The notes under the pieces: generated by a model | Seen by the model: only the letters and a program-made list of their open reading frames with translations | Database searches by the model: none | What the model was told of the DNA's origin: nothing | Translations under genes and position numbers: made by a program | Assembly: GCA_037127315.1 (NCBI GenBank) | Contig: JBBBDQ010000399.1 | Coordinates: 1,067,001-1,131,000 of the forward strand | Source: Ascarosepion bandense | Taxonomy: Eukaryota > Mollusca > Cephalopoda > Sepiida > Sepiidae | Direction of reading: 5' to 3' | DNA: 64,000 nt | Shown here: in pieces, positions 10,708-20,639 of the stretch | Layout of the letters: each line of letters opens with the position of its first letter | How positions within the stretch are numbered: position 1 is the first letter of the stretch

Positions 10708-10765
10708 GACAGCGACATAGTCAGGGAGATAGATAGATAGATAGACAGAGGACAGACAGACAGAC

Positions 10766-10816
<51 letters not shown>

Positions 10817-10825
10817 GACAGAGTC

Positions 10826-10871
<46 letters not shown>
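9915..10871. repeat. Complex (GATA)n/(GAAA)n array with 266-bp higher-order repeat
   Basis: Long GATA, GAAA and GAGA runs alternate. The phrase AATTAATAGGCTGAG recurs at about 10050, 10293 and 10559 (the last two 266 bp apart), so larger blocks were duplicated. Long serine/leucine/tyrosine-rich minus-strand frames here are microsatellite artefacts. Confidence 0.95.
10066..10206 (-). mobile_element. SINE-C (tRNA-derived) copy inside the GATA array
   Basis: On the minus strand GCGTGGTATAATGGTTAACA is box A-like and GTGTTCGATCC is box B-like. The GACCATACTTTCGGCC body matches the copy at 62207. Confidence 0.7.
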
Positions 10872-10872
<1 letters not shown>

Positions 10873-11520
10873 CAATGGAAAATAGTAGTTTAATGATAAA
10901 AGTATTCACGAAAGAACATTTCTTCCTAATTCGATGATTTTGAAGTGTACCATAAACGTTCTTACCTCAATTTTAATACAACCTTGAACGAATTTTACAT
11001 CGAAACTTAAAATGAAAAAAAGAATTAAGAAAGCATAATATCACTTAATATTCCAAAGTATTTAGGATTTCTTTCCATCAGGATAGGCCGTATGTCCTCT
11101 TTTTTTTTGTTCTGTTTTTAAATTCACCCCGAGGTTGGTTGGCAGATCGACGGAATCAATCCTAATGTTTTCTCTTTTTCAATCGAACCGATCAGTTTAT
11201 CTGAATTGGACAGAGAGATGATCCGCTTTCAACTCACTCTGCCCTCCAGGATAAAAAAAAGAGAAGTAACAAAAACGAATGATGTCGCTGATAATGAGAC
11301 GACGTGGGTGGATCAACTAACGCCCCATTTCACAGCTAGCGATCGTATTCTGTAAGACAATCGCGTCAACTAATTGTTATTCTCCGCCCAGGCTTTTAAA
11401 GTTCGAATCCTGCTAATTTCTATAATTGGAATTGTAGAGCAGACAATTTTTGATTTCTTCCATTCCGTGTCTGCTATATAACGTCAAAGATATGCAATAA
11501 TAAGACATATCGCTAGTTAA
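10872..11520. other. Unassigned AT-rich sequence
   Basis: No gene or recognised family. A short AATTCACCCCGAGG near 11121 faintly recalls LINE tails but is not convincing. Confidence 0.35.
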
Positions 11521-11955
11521 TACGTGCGTTGTGGTGCAGTAGATATCAGATCGGAACGAGAAATCGGGGAGCCGAGTTCGAATTCCAGTTGAATTCATTG
11601 CATTCACTTACGCGCAAATACCCTTGGGAAAGGTATTAATCCGTCTTTTCCTTCTAGTTATGGGTTAAATAACAGGACAGATTGGGTTCTATAGCCTTGG
11701 CTGGCAACCAATCTACCGCAGAAAGCAATGGCAAACTACTGCGGGATAATCTTCTGCCCAGTCAGTCCTGTCTCTTTCGAGACATGATCGCCCAAGCGTG
11801 TATCACGTATGACATTTAACTGACTGACTGTCGGAAAATCATGACAGAATGTCTGTTCACACATATGCAAGAGGAACATTGTTTGTCAGTCATGTCTCGA
11901 AAGAGACATGATCGCCCAAGCGTGTTTTACGTATGGCACTTAACTGACTGACATT
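11521..11955 (+). mobile_element. SINE-A with duplicated 3' tail
   Basis: The head is GTGCGTTGTGGTGCAGTAGA with box B-like GAGTTCGAATTCC, followed by the full body. After the first tail (TGACTGACTGTCGG) and a GTTCACACATATG segment, the last 70 bp (from AGTCATGTCTCGAAAGAGAC at 11887) are repeated. Confidence 0.85.
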
Positions 11956-12075
11956 CAGACTGTTGTCCTCATCCTCATTGCCATATATACGAGGTTTCGG
12001 CTGTTGTACGCACCGGCTTTCTTCAGCTGCTAGAACATCAATATATGAATTTCGGGGACATATATACCTAATATC
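11945..12075 (-). mobile_element. SINE-D 3' fragment
   Basis: It matches the minus-strand segment 14247-14340 (TGTTGTCCTCATCC and GTTGTACGCACCGG on the plus strand). Confidence 0.65.
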
Positions 12076-12394
12076 TCAGTAACCAATTTTTATACAGCAA
12101 TCTTTGAAGATAATGATTTTCTCTAGCACTCGGTTTTACTGGTTCACAAATTGTTGTCTTTCTATTGTTACGAGGATGCATTTATATATAAAAATAATAT
12201 TAATAATGTATAAAAAGTTATAGTAAAGGACACTGTTGAGACCTACATGTTGTTGCAAAAAGTTTTAATTCAGAAAGTAGTCGTAAAAATAAGGAAAGTA
12301 GAAATAGAACGTTTGGAAGATTATAGAATGTTCCAGAGAGTTCGAAAGGTTCTAGAAGTTTGCAAATTAGGTGTTAGCCCCTATAAAATAGATT

Positions 12395-12595
12395 TTGGGC
12401 ACGGGGCCGTCAGTTGATAGCAGGATGGGTTGACCTCTACAACTCCGGTGAAGATTCAGGATGTATATCCAGCCGAAAGAATCCCTAAGTTGACGACAAA
12501 AAACTAAAGCTTGAAACAGTTGATAAAAGGATGTATTGACCTCATCAGCACCGGTTTCGAGTAAAGGAAATATTGCAGCCGAAAGAATCTTTCTA
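12395..12595. repeat. Degenerate about 110-bp repeat, two units
   Basis: GTTGACCTCTACAACTCCGG and TATTGACCTCATCAGCACCGG head two similar units, each ending near CAGCCGAAAGAATC. A third unit lies at 13265-13380 beyond the LINE. Confidence 0.6.
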
Positions 12596-13248
12596 GTCCT
12601 GCACATTTATAAATCTACCATCCGCCCGTGCATTGAATACTGCTGCCATATCTGGTCGGGTGCCCCTGCTGTTCTCCTCGGGCTTCTCGATAAGGTTCAG
12701 AGGAGGGTCTGTAATGTGATAGATACCGACTTGGCAGACCGCCTGCAGTCTCTCTCCCACCGGCGCGACGTGGCTTCCCTGTGTCTCTTCTATAAATACT
12801 TTCACGGCTTCTGCTCCGATGAACTTAGATCACTAGTGCCCACTAAATACGAATTTGAAAGAGATACTAGATTAGAAACTAGATCCCACCCTTTTACAGT
12901 GAAACCGATAAAATGCAGCCGCAACTTCTACTCCAACAGTTTCTTTCCTCGCACTTCCCGACTGTGGAATTCTCTTCCAAACGATTGCTTCCCCGACGGC
13001 TACAATCTCCAGGAGTTTAAATGTAAGGTCAATAGACACCTCCTAACACACTAACCTGCTCTCATTATATCAAACACTCTTCCCATCTGCCCAACCCTCA
13101 TCCTCGCTATCCTTACTCATCTGTCACCTTCCTCCTAACATTCCCTATGTCTAACCACTCCTTCTCTTTACCTTTCCCTATGTAGCCCCATGCGCAATAG
13201 TGGCAGTGGAATGCCTTGCTTGGGGTGAGATGATTAAAAAAAAAAAAA
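12596..13248 (+). mobile_element. LINE-B copy, C-terminus, 3'UTR and poly-A
   Basis: It begins at CTGCACATTTATAAATCTAC, is 5'-truncated, and ends GCTTGGGGTGAGATGATT plus A12. It interrupts a degenerate repeat and is one of the best preserved LINE-B tails here. Confidence 0.9.
12599..13054 (+). pseudogene. LINE-B RT C-terminal coding remnant
   Basis: One open frame gives LHIYKSTIRPCIEYCCHIWS, RRDVASLCLFYKYFHGFCSD, FFPRTSRLWNSLPNDCFPDG and the terminal VNRHLLTH. This is the region after the palm and thumb of a CR1/Jockey-type reverse transcriptase. It lacks the catalytic YADD part through 5' truncation. The open frame extends upstream to 12536 into non-LINE sequence, so its Met is fortuitous. 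Confidence 0.85.
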
Positions 13249-13264
13249 CGTCGACGGCAAACAA

Positions 13265-13385
13265 AAACTTAGATGTTAAAAGGATTTTGCTGCCATATCA
13301 ACTCCGATAATAATTCTAGGATCGAGATCCAGCCGACAGAAATTCACAGACCACATCCGAACAACTAAAACCTGAAAGAGAACCT
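13265..13385. repeat. Degenerate about 110-bp repeat, further unit
   Basis: TTTTGCTGCCATATCAACTC to AACAACTAAAACCTGAAAGA is similar to the units at 12395-12595. Confidence 0.5.
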
Positions 13386-13802
13386 CCTGAATCTATCTGG
13401 GTAAATACATATTTTTGTCTCTTTTATTGACCAAGCCAATAATTAGTCTTTATATACGCATTTAAGGATTTAAAAAAAAAAGCACTTAACTTCCCCGCCA
13501 ACTTAACTGAGCAAGCTATTTGACAACTTCCCTCTCTTTCTCTTCCTCGTAACACTTCCCTGGGCAGTAGTACACTACGTTTTCTATGTCTCTTGATTTG
13601 AATGCCAAACTGTATATTTGTAAATATTTATCTAATGTTTTGTGAATTAAATATTTGTTTTTTATTTTAACTCTGAGTTTTGGTCCATCATTTTTATTTT
13701 TTCTTATGTTTTACACGTAACACTATGCTTGGGAGATATTTGTGGCCAAACCTAAGCGCTGATTTCTTTAAGTCTTTAAGTTTACGTTGTTTCCAATATA
13801 CT
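13386..13802. other. Unassigned AT-rich sequence
   Basis: Nothing recognised. Confidence 0.35.
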
Positions 13803-14098
13803 GATGTCCTCCGTGACACATGACCTAGTGGATACAAACGTTGGCTAGTTCCATTGACTTTACCCAAAGAGATGTAAGTTCAATACCTGGCTAGAACAGT
13901 TGAGAACAAATAACAGAGTAGAGTTAAAGGGAGATAACTCCATCACACCCGGAAGTGGCATAGCACATCGAACAAGAGTGATATAACCAGTGATTGAAAT
14001 AAAAGGTTAGATTAGAAATTCTTAGCAACTGAAGAAGTGTACAACTTTCGAAACATTGTAAAAATGGCAATAAAGGCGTTTTATTAATGTAAATAATG
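13803..14098 (+). mobile_element. SINE-D copy, plus strand
   Basis: The tRNA-like head has GACCTAGTGGATACAAACG as box A-like and GTAAGTTCAATACCTGG as box B-like sequence. A body AGGGAGATAACTC follows, then CTGAAGAAGTGTACAAC, TTTCGAAACATTG and a tail TTAATGTAAATAATG. The same order occurs inverted at 14225-14545. Confidence 0.7.
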
Positions 14099-14224
14099 AA
14101 AAGACAATGTCATCTCAGAAATATAGACAAATTCAGAATTTTTGTTTGTTTTGTTTTTTAACGATTTTTCATTTCTCCAGATCCAGAAATATCTCATACT
14201 TGAAACCTGTTTATAACTATAACA

Positions 14225-14545
14225 ATATACAAAGGAGATACATTATTTACATTATTCGGACTATTGTCCTCATCTTTGTTGCCATCTGTACGACGTTTCG
14301 GCCGTTGTACGCACCGGATTTCTTCAGGTGCTAGGAATTTCGAACCGAACCCTTTATTACAATCACTTGGGTATATCATCCTCAGTCCTTTCGGAAATTC
14401 TCGATTGGAAGTCATGAGTTATCTCCCTCTAGCCCAGCAAGTTACTTGTTCACCACTGCTGTAGACTGGTATTGAATTCAAAATTCTATGAATTAAGTCG
14501 GGTACTAACCAACGTCTATATCCACTGGGCCATGTGTCCTCAAAG
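14225..14545 (-). mobile_element. SINE-D copy, minus strand
   Basis: On the minus strand the order is ACATGGCCCAGTGGATATAG, TTGAATTCAATACC, GAGGGAGATAACTCATGAC, CCTGAAGAAATCCGG, GGCCGAAACGTCGTAC and ATTATTTACATT-type tail sequence. It lies tail to tail with the plus-strand copy. Confidence 0.7.
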
Positions 14546-14634
14546 TCTTCTATCCTCACAAGAACAACTGAATTGATGGAAGTAAAAAACCGGTTCACAA
14601 GTGAATAGTTCATCAACATGAAATATCTTTTAAA

Positions 14635-14860
14635 TTGTGTGTTGAAGCAGGGTGTTTCTCTTGTCTGTTTTCATGCACTTAGTCTTAGAAATTTTAATTA
14701 GCAATCCTACATAAAGCGCACGATTCGAGGGTACATTGAAAAATGTTGAAGATTTTTCTTGAATTGCTCATAAGGAACAGATCATCTGCATAGCTAAGAA
14801 TAGAAAGACTTCTTCCATCAATTTGGTACTCGGATTTGCTCTCTTTTCAGTTTAACTATG
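14635..14860 (-). mobile_element. Non-LTR reverse transcriptase fragment with YADD motif
   Basis: One minus-strand frame reads QIDGRSLSILSYADDLFLMS and later KISKTKCMKTDK. YADD is RT motif C and the KTKCM phrase resembles RTE-like elements. No upstream RT motifs were found, so it is a short relic. Confidence 0.65.
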
Positions 14861-14877
14861 TTGTGGGTTCTCCCTTT

Positions 14878-15455
14878 TCATAAAGATGAACTCGTCCAGA
14901 GTATACTTATACTACAGCTATAGAAGCGAGACGAGAGAATACCTCGTTTTCACACGGTGATTCCTTTGACACTGTCAGCTCTCTGTCTTCGGGCGGAGAG
15001 CATTTATTCAGTCGTGGCTCCGCCGAAGGGTAGAATCACGACTGGGAAAAATTAGACAGGTATTTTTGGCTGGGCTATATGGCCCGGAGTTCCCACGTAA
15101 AAAAAGCCTTGTACCACATTTTGCCCTAGTGGGAGGGCAGATAAATACAGAATACCGCGTTTTCACAGAGAGTTAACCGGAGAGTACGAGAGTCCGGAGA
15201 GAGTTAAGCAGTCAGTAGCTCCGTTCTCCCGTCATCGAAAAGGTTATTACGCCGTACCTGTCAGCTTCCGACGCTTACATGCTCAGTATACTACGGCTTC
15301 ATCTTCAGAGACTTGTACATATACTTTTTACTAACCCGCATTTCTGTACTACTGTATCCTCACGTTAATACATTTATTTTCTATTTCACTTAATGGCCGT
15401 TGTTCATTTATTTGTGTGGCTCTGTTTCCGGGTTCCACAACTGAAAGAGAAGCGC
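14878..15455 (+). mobile_element. LTR-like block
   Basis: It is homologous in inverted orientation to 31673-32280. Shared landmarks are CACTGTCAGC, GAAGGGTAGA-C-ACGACTGGG, GGCTGGGCTATATGGCCCGG and GTGGGAGGGCAGATAAATA. The length and composition suit an LTR, but I could not fix TG/CA ends or a target duplication, and no gag-pol lies beside it. Confidence 0.45.
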
Positions 15456-15554
15456 TTAAGCAACAATGCAGAAAAGTGATAAGAAAATTTAATAACAATA
15501 TGAGTTTGTTTTTCATCTGATTTCTAAAGAATATAACGCGAAGAATATTTAACT

Positions 15555-16150
15555 GGTCGGTTGGTTGTTTTGTCTTTATGGCACATCAACACCTCGACGG
15601 GTCATTTATTGCCAGCTAAACATTATTTACTTATTGCTGGTAATACCTTTTTCTTTCAAAAACTTATTGTTGTTTATATAAGTTTTTTGTATCTAGTAAT
15701 ACACTTTTCTTTTCAAGTATCAAGATTCATTGGGATTTGTTTTTAAGGACAGGGTCTGCAAGTCCTACCGTTGTTATTTAATCCATAACTGGAGGGAAGG
15801 GACGGATTAATACATTTCCCAAGGGTACCAGTGTTTAAGTGAATGCAGGGTATTCAACTGGAATTCGAACTCGGCTCATCGATTTCTCTTTCCGAGCCGA
15901 TATCCACTGCACCACAACGCACATCCGTCACTAAACACTTACAGCACCTGGTATTCGCAAGCGGTCACTCATTTAAGTACTGGCCAGTCTCAACGTTGCT
16001 TAACTTCGGTGATCGGGCGAGAAACGGTGTATTCAACGTGATATTGCCGTAAGCACGCACATCCGTCACTAAACGCTTACAGCACATGGTATTCCCAAGC
16101 GGTCACCCATCTAAGTACTGACCAGGCTTCAACGTTGCTTAACTTCGAAC
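15555..16150 (-). mobile_element. 5S-tRNA chimeric SINE, with a second partial 5S unit
   Basis: On the minus strand a 5S rRNA sequence (16053-15950) is followed by GTTTAGTGACGGATGTGCGT, then the SINE-A tRNA head (box B-like GAGTTCGAATTCC) and a different 3' body ending near 15555 in CAAACAACC-type repeats. A second, 5'-truncated 5S plus the same junction lies upstream (16147-16055), a tandem duplication with period 138. Confidence 0.8.
15950..16053 (-). pseudogene. 5S rRNA-derived sequence
   Basis: The minus strand reads GCTTACGGCAATATCACGTT, then CACCGAAGTTAAGCAACGTT and TGAGTGACCGCTTGCGAATA, ending in GGTGCTGTAAG. This follows 5S rRNA from its 5' end to its 3' end with scattered changes. 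As part of a SINE it is not a functional 5S gene. Confidence 0.85.
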
Positions 16151-16383
16151 AATACGTGCAATCTTTGAATACACTGGAAAAAGAAATGTCATATTTATTG
16201 TCTGAAAGTTCTCAGCGCAAACAGAACTAATGAAGAAGGATATATATCTATGTTTCTTAGAATAAGCACGCATAAAACATCTGAAGAATACCACACAAAT
16301 CTGTTTGAACAATTAGGAAAACTTATAATTTATTTAGGAAGATATTAAAATAAACCAGAATATTTACTCAGTCCAAATCGTTT
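16151..16383. other. Unassigned AT-rich sequence
   Basis: Nothing recognised. Confidence 0.35.
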
Positions 16384-16785
16384 GCAAGGTCCCACCCATT
16401 TACAGTTCGATCAACCAAATGCAGCCGACAATTCTACTTCAGCTTCTTATCTCGCACTTTCCACCCGTGGAACTTCCTTCGATATACTTGCTTTCCTGGC
16501 GGCTACAACCTCCAGGAATTTAAATGTAATGTCAATACCCATCTCTTAACCACTTGACTCTAGTTCTTTCTACATCATATCGTATATCTTGTTCTTTTCA
16601 TTTTTCACTCAACTTTCGCAACTGCCTTCACACCATCCGTCTCTTGCCCTTTCTCTGACACCCCCTATAACTGATTCGTCTGTCTCTTCACTCTCCTCCT
16701 GACTAAAGATTTACTCTTAATAGCCCCCTGCACAACAGTGGCAGTACTGCCTTGCTTGGGGTAAAATGATTTTAAAAATACAAAC
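16384..16785 (+). mobile_element. LINE-C tail fragment
   Basis: It encodes remnants of SHPFTVRSTKCS and AYNLQEFKCNVNTHL-like sequence with a stop before the SINE-like 3'UTR. It ends TAGCCCCCTGCACAACAGTG and GCTTGGGGTAAAATGATT. Part of it is the left arm of a long inverted repeat. Confidence 0.8.
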
Positions 16786-16877
16786 TGAAAAGGAACTGGT
16801 TAACTGCTTAAAAATAGACGGAACGTGAAAGAATGTTGCGACTTTTCACCGTATTTATTTAAACGAGACAACCAAAA
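16604..16877. repeat. Left arm of about 270-bp inverted repeat
   Basis: It is nearly identical to the reverse complement of 17808-18083. The match continues past the LINE end into flanking DNA (CTTTTCACCGTATTTATTTA), so both LINE and flank were copied. Confidence 0.9.
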
Positions 16878-16889
16878 AAATTTTTTCAA

Positions 16890-17287
16890 CAATTTATTGT
16901 TGTTTTTTATAAGTTTTGTGTCTAGTAATACTTTTTTTCTTTTTCGAGTATCAAGATTCATTGGGATTTGTTTGTTTAAGGGCAGAGTCCCAAAGTCCTA
17001 CCCTGTTATTTAATTCATAACTGGAGGGAAGGGAAGAATTAATACCTTTCCCAAGGGTACCAGTGCTTAAGTGAACGCAAGGTATTCAACTGGAATTCGA
17101 ACTCGGCTCACCTATTTCTCTTTCCGTGCCGATATCCACTGCACCATGACGCACATCCGTCACTACACGCTTACAGCACCTGGTATTCCCAAGCGGTCAC
17201 CCATCTAAGTACTGACCCGGCTCAACGTTTCTTAACTTCAGTTGATCGAGCGAGAACCGGTGTATTCAACGTGATATGGCCGTAAGC
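16890..17287 (-). mobile_element. 5S-tRNA chimeric SINE, 3'-truncated
   Basis: The minus strand begins GCTTACGGCCATATCACGTT (full 5S head, 17287-17172). It continues through GTGTAGTGACGGATGTGCGT into the SINE-A-like head and the CTTGATACTCGAAAAAG body. The junction matches the copies at 15555 and 30990. The terminal part found in the longest copy is missing. Confidence 0.85.
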
Positions 17288-17419
17288 TTTCAAAATCTAT
17301 TGTTAGTAATAATTTTTCTTCATAAATATATTGCTGGTAATATTTTATACTTCAAAAATGTATTGCTGGAAATATTCTATTCAACAAAATAATTACTGGA
17401 ATGTGTGTACTATATATCT

Positions 17420-17530
17420 AATTTTGTACTTTCATATTGTTTTGACCCCAGTTTGGGTGTTAACTATTCGCCCATAGCTAGGACCCTAACAGGTGCTACC
17501 ACTCCGGGTCAGAGTGGATCTGAGAACAAC
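17420..17530. repeat. Dispersed repeat, inverted copy at 34230-34345
   Basis: The core TTTTGACCCCAGTTTGGG and CTACCACTCCGGGTCAGAG matches the reverse complement of 34230-34345. No coding sequence; family unknown. Confidence 0.8.
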
Positions 17531-17537
17531 CCTTAGA

Positions 17538-17612
17538 TTACGGCAGATACTGAGAGTAAAGTGCGGAATTTTCTATATAAGACATTAAAGGAAAACTGTA
17601 AAAAAGTTTAAA
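17538..17612. repeat. Direct repeat unit 1 (partner 18418-18495)
   Basis: TTACGGCAGATACTGAGAGT to GGAAAACTGTA with few differences from the second unit, 880 bp away. Confidence 0.85.
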
Positions 17613-17635
17613 TTGTTGAAAAAAAAAAGGTATTA

Positions 17636-17735
17636 CCAGCAATAAATAAATAAAAAAATCTAGTTGGCAATAAATGACCCGCCGAGGATGATATGCCATA
17701 AAACAAAACAACTAACCAACCAACTGCCGTAAGCA
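17636..17735 (+). mobile_element. Chimeric SINE 3' end fragment
   Basis: GGCAATAAATGACCCGCCGA, ATGCCATAAAACAAAACAAC and CAACCAACC match the 3' end of the copy at 15555 in opposite orientation. The 5S and tRNA parts are absent. Confidence 0.65.
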
Positions 17736-17807
17736 TAGTGCCGTCTGAATAACTTATGCTGTGCCCACTATTAATAAATCCTGGTAGGACTTGCACTTTC
17801 TTTTTGG

Positions 17808-18083
17808 TTGTCTCGTTTAAATAAATACGGTGAAAAGTCGTAACATTCTTTCACGTTCCTTCTATTTTTAAGCAGTTAACCAGTTCCTTTTCAGTTTGTA
17901 TTTTTTAAATCATTTTACCCCAAGCAAGGCAGTACTGACACCGTTGTGCAGGGGGCTATTAAGAGTAAATCTTTAGTCAGGAGGAGAGTGAAGAGTCAGA
18001 CGAATCAGTTACAGGGGGTTTCAGAGAAAGGGCAAGAGACGGATGGTGTGAAGACAGTTGCGAACATCGAGTGAAAATTAAGA
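17808..18083. repeat. Right arm of about 270-bp inverted repeat (minus-strand LINE-C tail)
   Basis: It is the reverse complement of 16604-16877 and includes the LINE 3'UTR in minus orientation (CCCCAAGCAAGGCAGTACTG). Confidence 0.9.
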
Positions 18084-18127
18084 TGTGGTTACATGATCCT
18101 TAAACTTCCCAATTAGATGATTTTCAA

Positions 18128-18163
18128 CCGTGTATTCAAGGTGATATGGCCATAAGCCTAGGG
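18128..18163 (-). mobile_element. 5S 5'-end fragment
   Basis: The plus-strand phrase GTGTATTCAAGGTGATATGG plus CCATAAGCC is the complement of the first about 35 nt of the 5S head seen elsewhere. It sits inside LINE-C sequence. Confidence 0.55.
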
Positions 18164-18174
18164 TAGAAGTAGCG

Positions 18175-18390
18175 GTTACATTTGATTATTTTGACGGTGA
18201 AAGGATATGACCTTGATGCCAATCGAGCTGCACGAGTAAATTCACGTGGTTGGGGCACTAGAGAAAGAGACTCGTCAGGGCAAAAGCCGTGAATATATTT
18301 GTAGAAATGTCAGAGGAAAGCAATAATCGCGCCAGTGAGAAAGTGACTGAAGCCGAACTGACAAGTCAGGATCAACGACGTTGCATATCA
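18175..18390 (-). mobile_element. LINE-C coding remnant
   Basis: Degenerate minus-strand equivalents of the RT C-terminal region occur. CACGGCTTTTGCCCTGACGA corresponds to HGFCSDE-like sequence and TTCTCACTGGCGC to LSHRR-like sequence. It is far more decayed than the inverted-repeat arm beside it. Confidence 0.6.
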
Positions 18391-18417
18391 ACCTTTAAAT
18401 TACGGTATATACTGAGC

Positions 18418-18495
18418 TTACGGCAGATACTGAGAGTAAAGTACGGAATCTTCTATATATGACATTAAAGGAAAACTGTACAAAAAAGTTTAATT
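18418..18495. repeat. Direct repeat unit 2 (partner 17538-17612)
   Basis: It shares TTACGGCAGATACTGAGAGT. A decayed third unit (TTACGGTATATACTGAG) precedes it directly. Confidence 0.8.
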
Positions 18496-18667
18496 ATCAA
18501 TTGGAAGATGTATTGTTTTGTTGTCAGCAAAAGGACAAGACGTCAGAAACAAATAAGTACAAAAATATATACTTTTTCGCAAAGGACAGAAAACGTAACA
18601 CTGACGTCCTAAAGCTCATTAAAATAACAAAATATAATTTTCAAAATTTAGCAAAGTATTAAGAAAA

Positions 18668-18790
18668 AAATTTAATCGTTTCACCCTAAGCAAGGCGGTA
18701 AAGCCACTGATGCGCAGATGGCTACATAAGAAAGTAAACATTTACACAGGAGACCAAGACCAACCAGTTGCAGGGGATGTCAGAGAAAGG
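18668..18790 (-). mobile_element. LINE 3'UTR fragment
   Basis: The plus strand shows TTTAATCGTTTCACCCTAAG and AAGGCGGTAAAGCCACTGAT, the complement of the LINE 3' end. No coding part remains. Confidence 0.8.
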
Positions 18791-19005
18791 GCACAAATCC
18801 TCTTGGGAAAGGTATTAACCTGTCTCTGTCCTCCAGTTATGGATTAAATAATAGGTTAGATTGGGTTTTATAACCTTGGCCGGCAACCAGTCTACCTCAG
18901 AAAGCAATGGCAACATACTGCAGGATAATGTGCCAAGTAAGTCATGTTTCGAAAGAGACATGATCGCCTAAAGCGTGTATCCTGTATGGCATTTAACTGA
19001 CTGAT
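18791..19005 (+). mobile_element. SINE-A, 5'-truncated
   Basis: It starts near CCTCTTGGGAAAGGTATTAA, keeps the AAAGCAATGGCAACATACTG core and the GAGACATGATCGC arm, and ends TTAACTGACTGA. Confidence 0.8.
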
Positions 19006-19071
19006 TGAATAAAAAAAAGAATCATTCCTGATAATAAACGCATCACTGAAGAAATGGGTATTATACGTAAC

Positions 19072-19594
19072 CAGTGGTGATTATGGAACTCTGAAAGTTG
19101 AGTGAAACTTAGGGGCCTAGATTTTTCTGATGTGAAGGGGGCAAACTTAAGCAACGTCTTAGAATTTGGTGTCGATTTTACCCAAAAGATTGGAGAAAAA
19201 TATTGTCCAATTCTTTCACTCGGCCATAAATCACTGGCTGCCTATGTATTTACATATCAAGTTGGGGACATTATTTCTTATTAATATCTTCCTTCAGATA
19301 CGAAAATATGTCGATTAAGTCTCTCTTCCTCCTTAAAAACATGTCTGCTTCTATCTATCTGTTTGTTTTGTTTTGTTTGTTTTTCTCTCAAACTGGTATT
19401 TGTATGTGTCCTCAAAAGGTGAAATGAAAAAGAAAAGGCAGAAGAAAATGTGCTGAAGAGCAAACCTTATCCAAATCAGAGACTGATTAGTTTCATAAAT
19501 TTTTGAAGCTTTTAAAAGTGGAGAGGCAACCGATGGGCCAGCCAAAATTCTGGAGGGGCCTTGGCCTCTTCTGACCCCTTTAGTATCGCCACTG
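19072..19594. mobile_element. Non-autonomous hAT-like DNA transposon with 8-bp target duplication
   Basis: The left end CAGTGGTGAT and the right end ATCGCCACTG are imperfect terminal inverted repeats. Immediately outside are TACGTAAC on the left and TATGTAAC on the right, an 8-bp duplication with one mismatch, the size typical of hAT elements. The interior is 523 bp with short open stretches and no transposase motif I recognise. The left about 280 bp recur at 27024-27305. Confidence 0.75.
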
Positions 19595-20635
19595 TATGTA
19601 ACTAAATGTGAAAATAGTGATATAATCTAACTTTTAACTTTTCAAACAAGCTAAAACAAATAGTTAAAAAAATATCCAAATACTTTTTTAAAAAATATTC
19701 ACCCAGTAAAAGACTTAAGAGCCACTCAAGGTAAAGAGTTACTGCGTAAATTCATATTATCGTAGAAAAGAACTAGCTAATCTTGTTAAAAGAACAGGTA
19801 CAGGTGTAAACCGCACGATAGGCGAAACTATCTACACCTATTGATAGAGGAGGAAAAAATAGAATTAAATAAAATAGTGAATAACGTTTCAGAGATCGGG
19901 CTCAGAAATTAGTAATACAGAGCTGAAGCTGACTTTAGAAGGAACTACCAATCCAATCCCAAACGTGAAACACGGGATAACTCTCTACTCGTATTCAAGA
20001 GTCTTAACCTGACGACAATCGAACCTATCTACTGGTACTAGAAAAAAACGATAATTTTTTTTATATACTGTCTTGTTTTCATAAAAGCTGTTCAAAGCAA
20101 GCAACCGCTGTTTACAATCAAGGAAAAACAAATAAAACAAAATAAACGAATAAAAGATTTCAGGATCACGTGACACACAACCAGAAAAAGAGATTTCCGG
20201 TCATGTTTTTATATAATCAGACTGCACTCTAGATACAGGTGAGTGACAGAAAAATGAAAATGAAGAATCACGGGCAGCCAGCATGATGCAAAAGGGAGAC
20301 GGGATGGTCTGCTCCGTTAGTCTGTCGTAACAAAGAAACTGCCGTAATTAGCATATATGTACCTATAGAACGTAGAAGGTGAATCCATGAATAATACCCT
20401 AATATATTGTTATGCTGTTGTGTATATAGGAATGGACTTTTTCTCCGTCAATAAGTACTAACCTGCGTGACTTTCGGGGACGCAGCTCAAAGGAAGTCTT
20501 GAGGCAGTCTAGAAGCAGTTAAAACGCAACGTAACTAAACAGTTCAGATGTACGCTTCTGTTGACCGCTAATACTCTTACTTTGTATATATATTCTGTTA
20601 TTCTAATACACTGGTTAAACCTACGTTTCTTTTTT
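19595..20635. other. Mostly unassigned sequence
   Basis: A short stretch near 19795-19850 (AGGCGAAACTATCTACACC) resembles the rare LINE 3'UTR variant of 2588-2800. Otherwise nothing is recognised. Confidence 0.4.
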
Positions 20636-20639
20636 TGTT

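Noticed and set aside
10333..10909. Long Ser/Leu/Tyr-rich minus-strand reading frames
   Set aside because: They are translations of GATA and GAAA microsatellites.
15950..17287. Functional 5S rRNA gene cluster
   Set aside because: Each 5S sequence is fused to SINE sequence at the same junction, has substitutions or truncation, and one copy has a target duplication. The copies are SINE heads.
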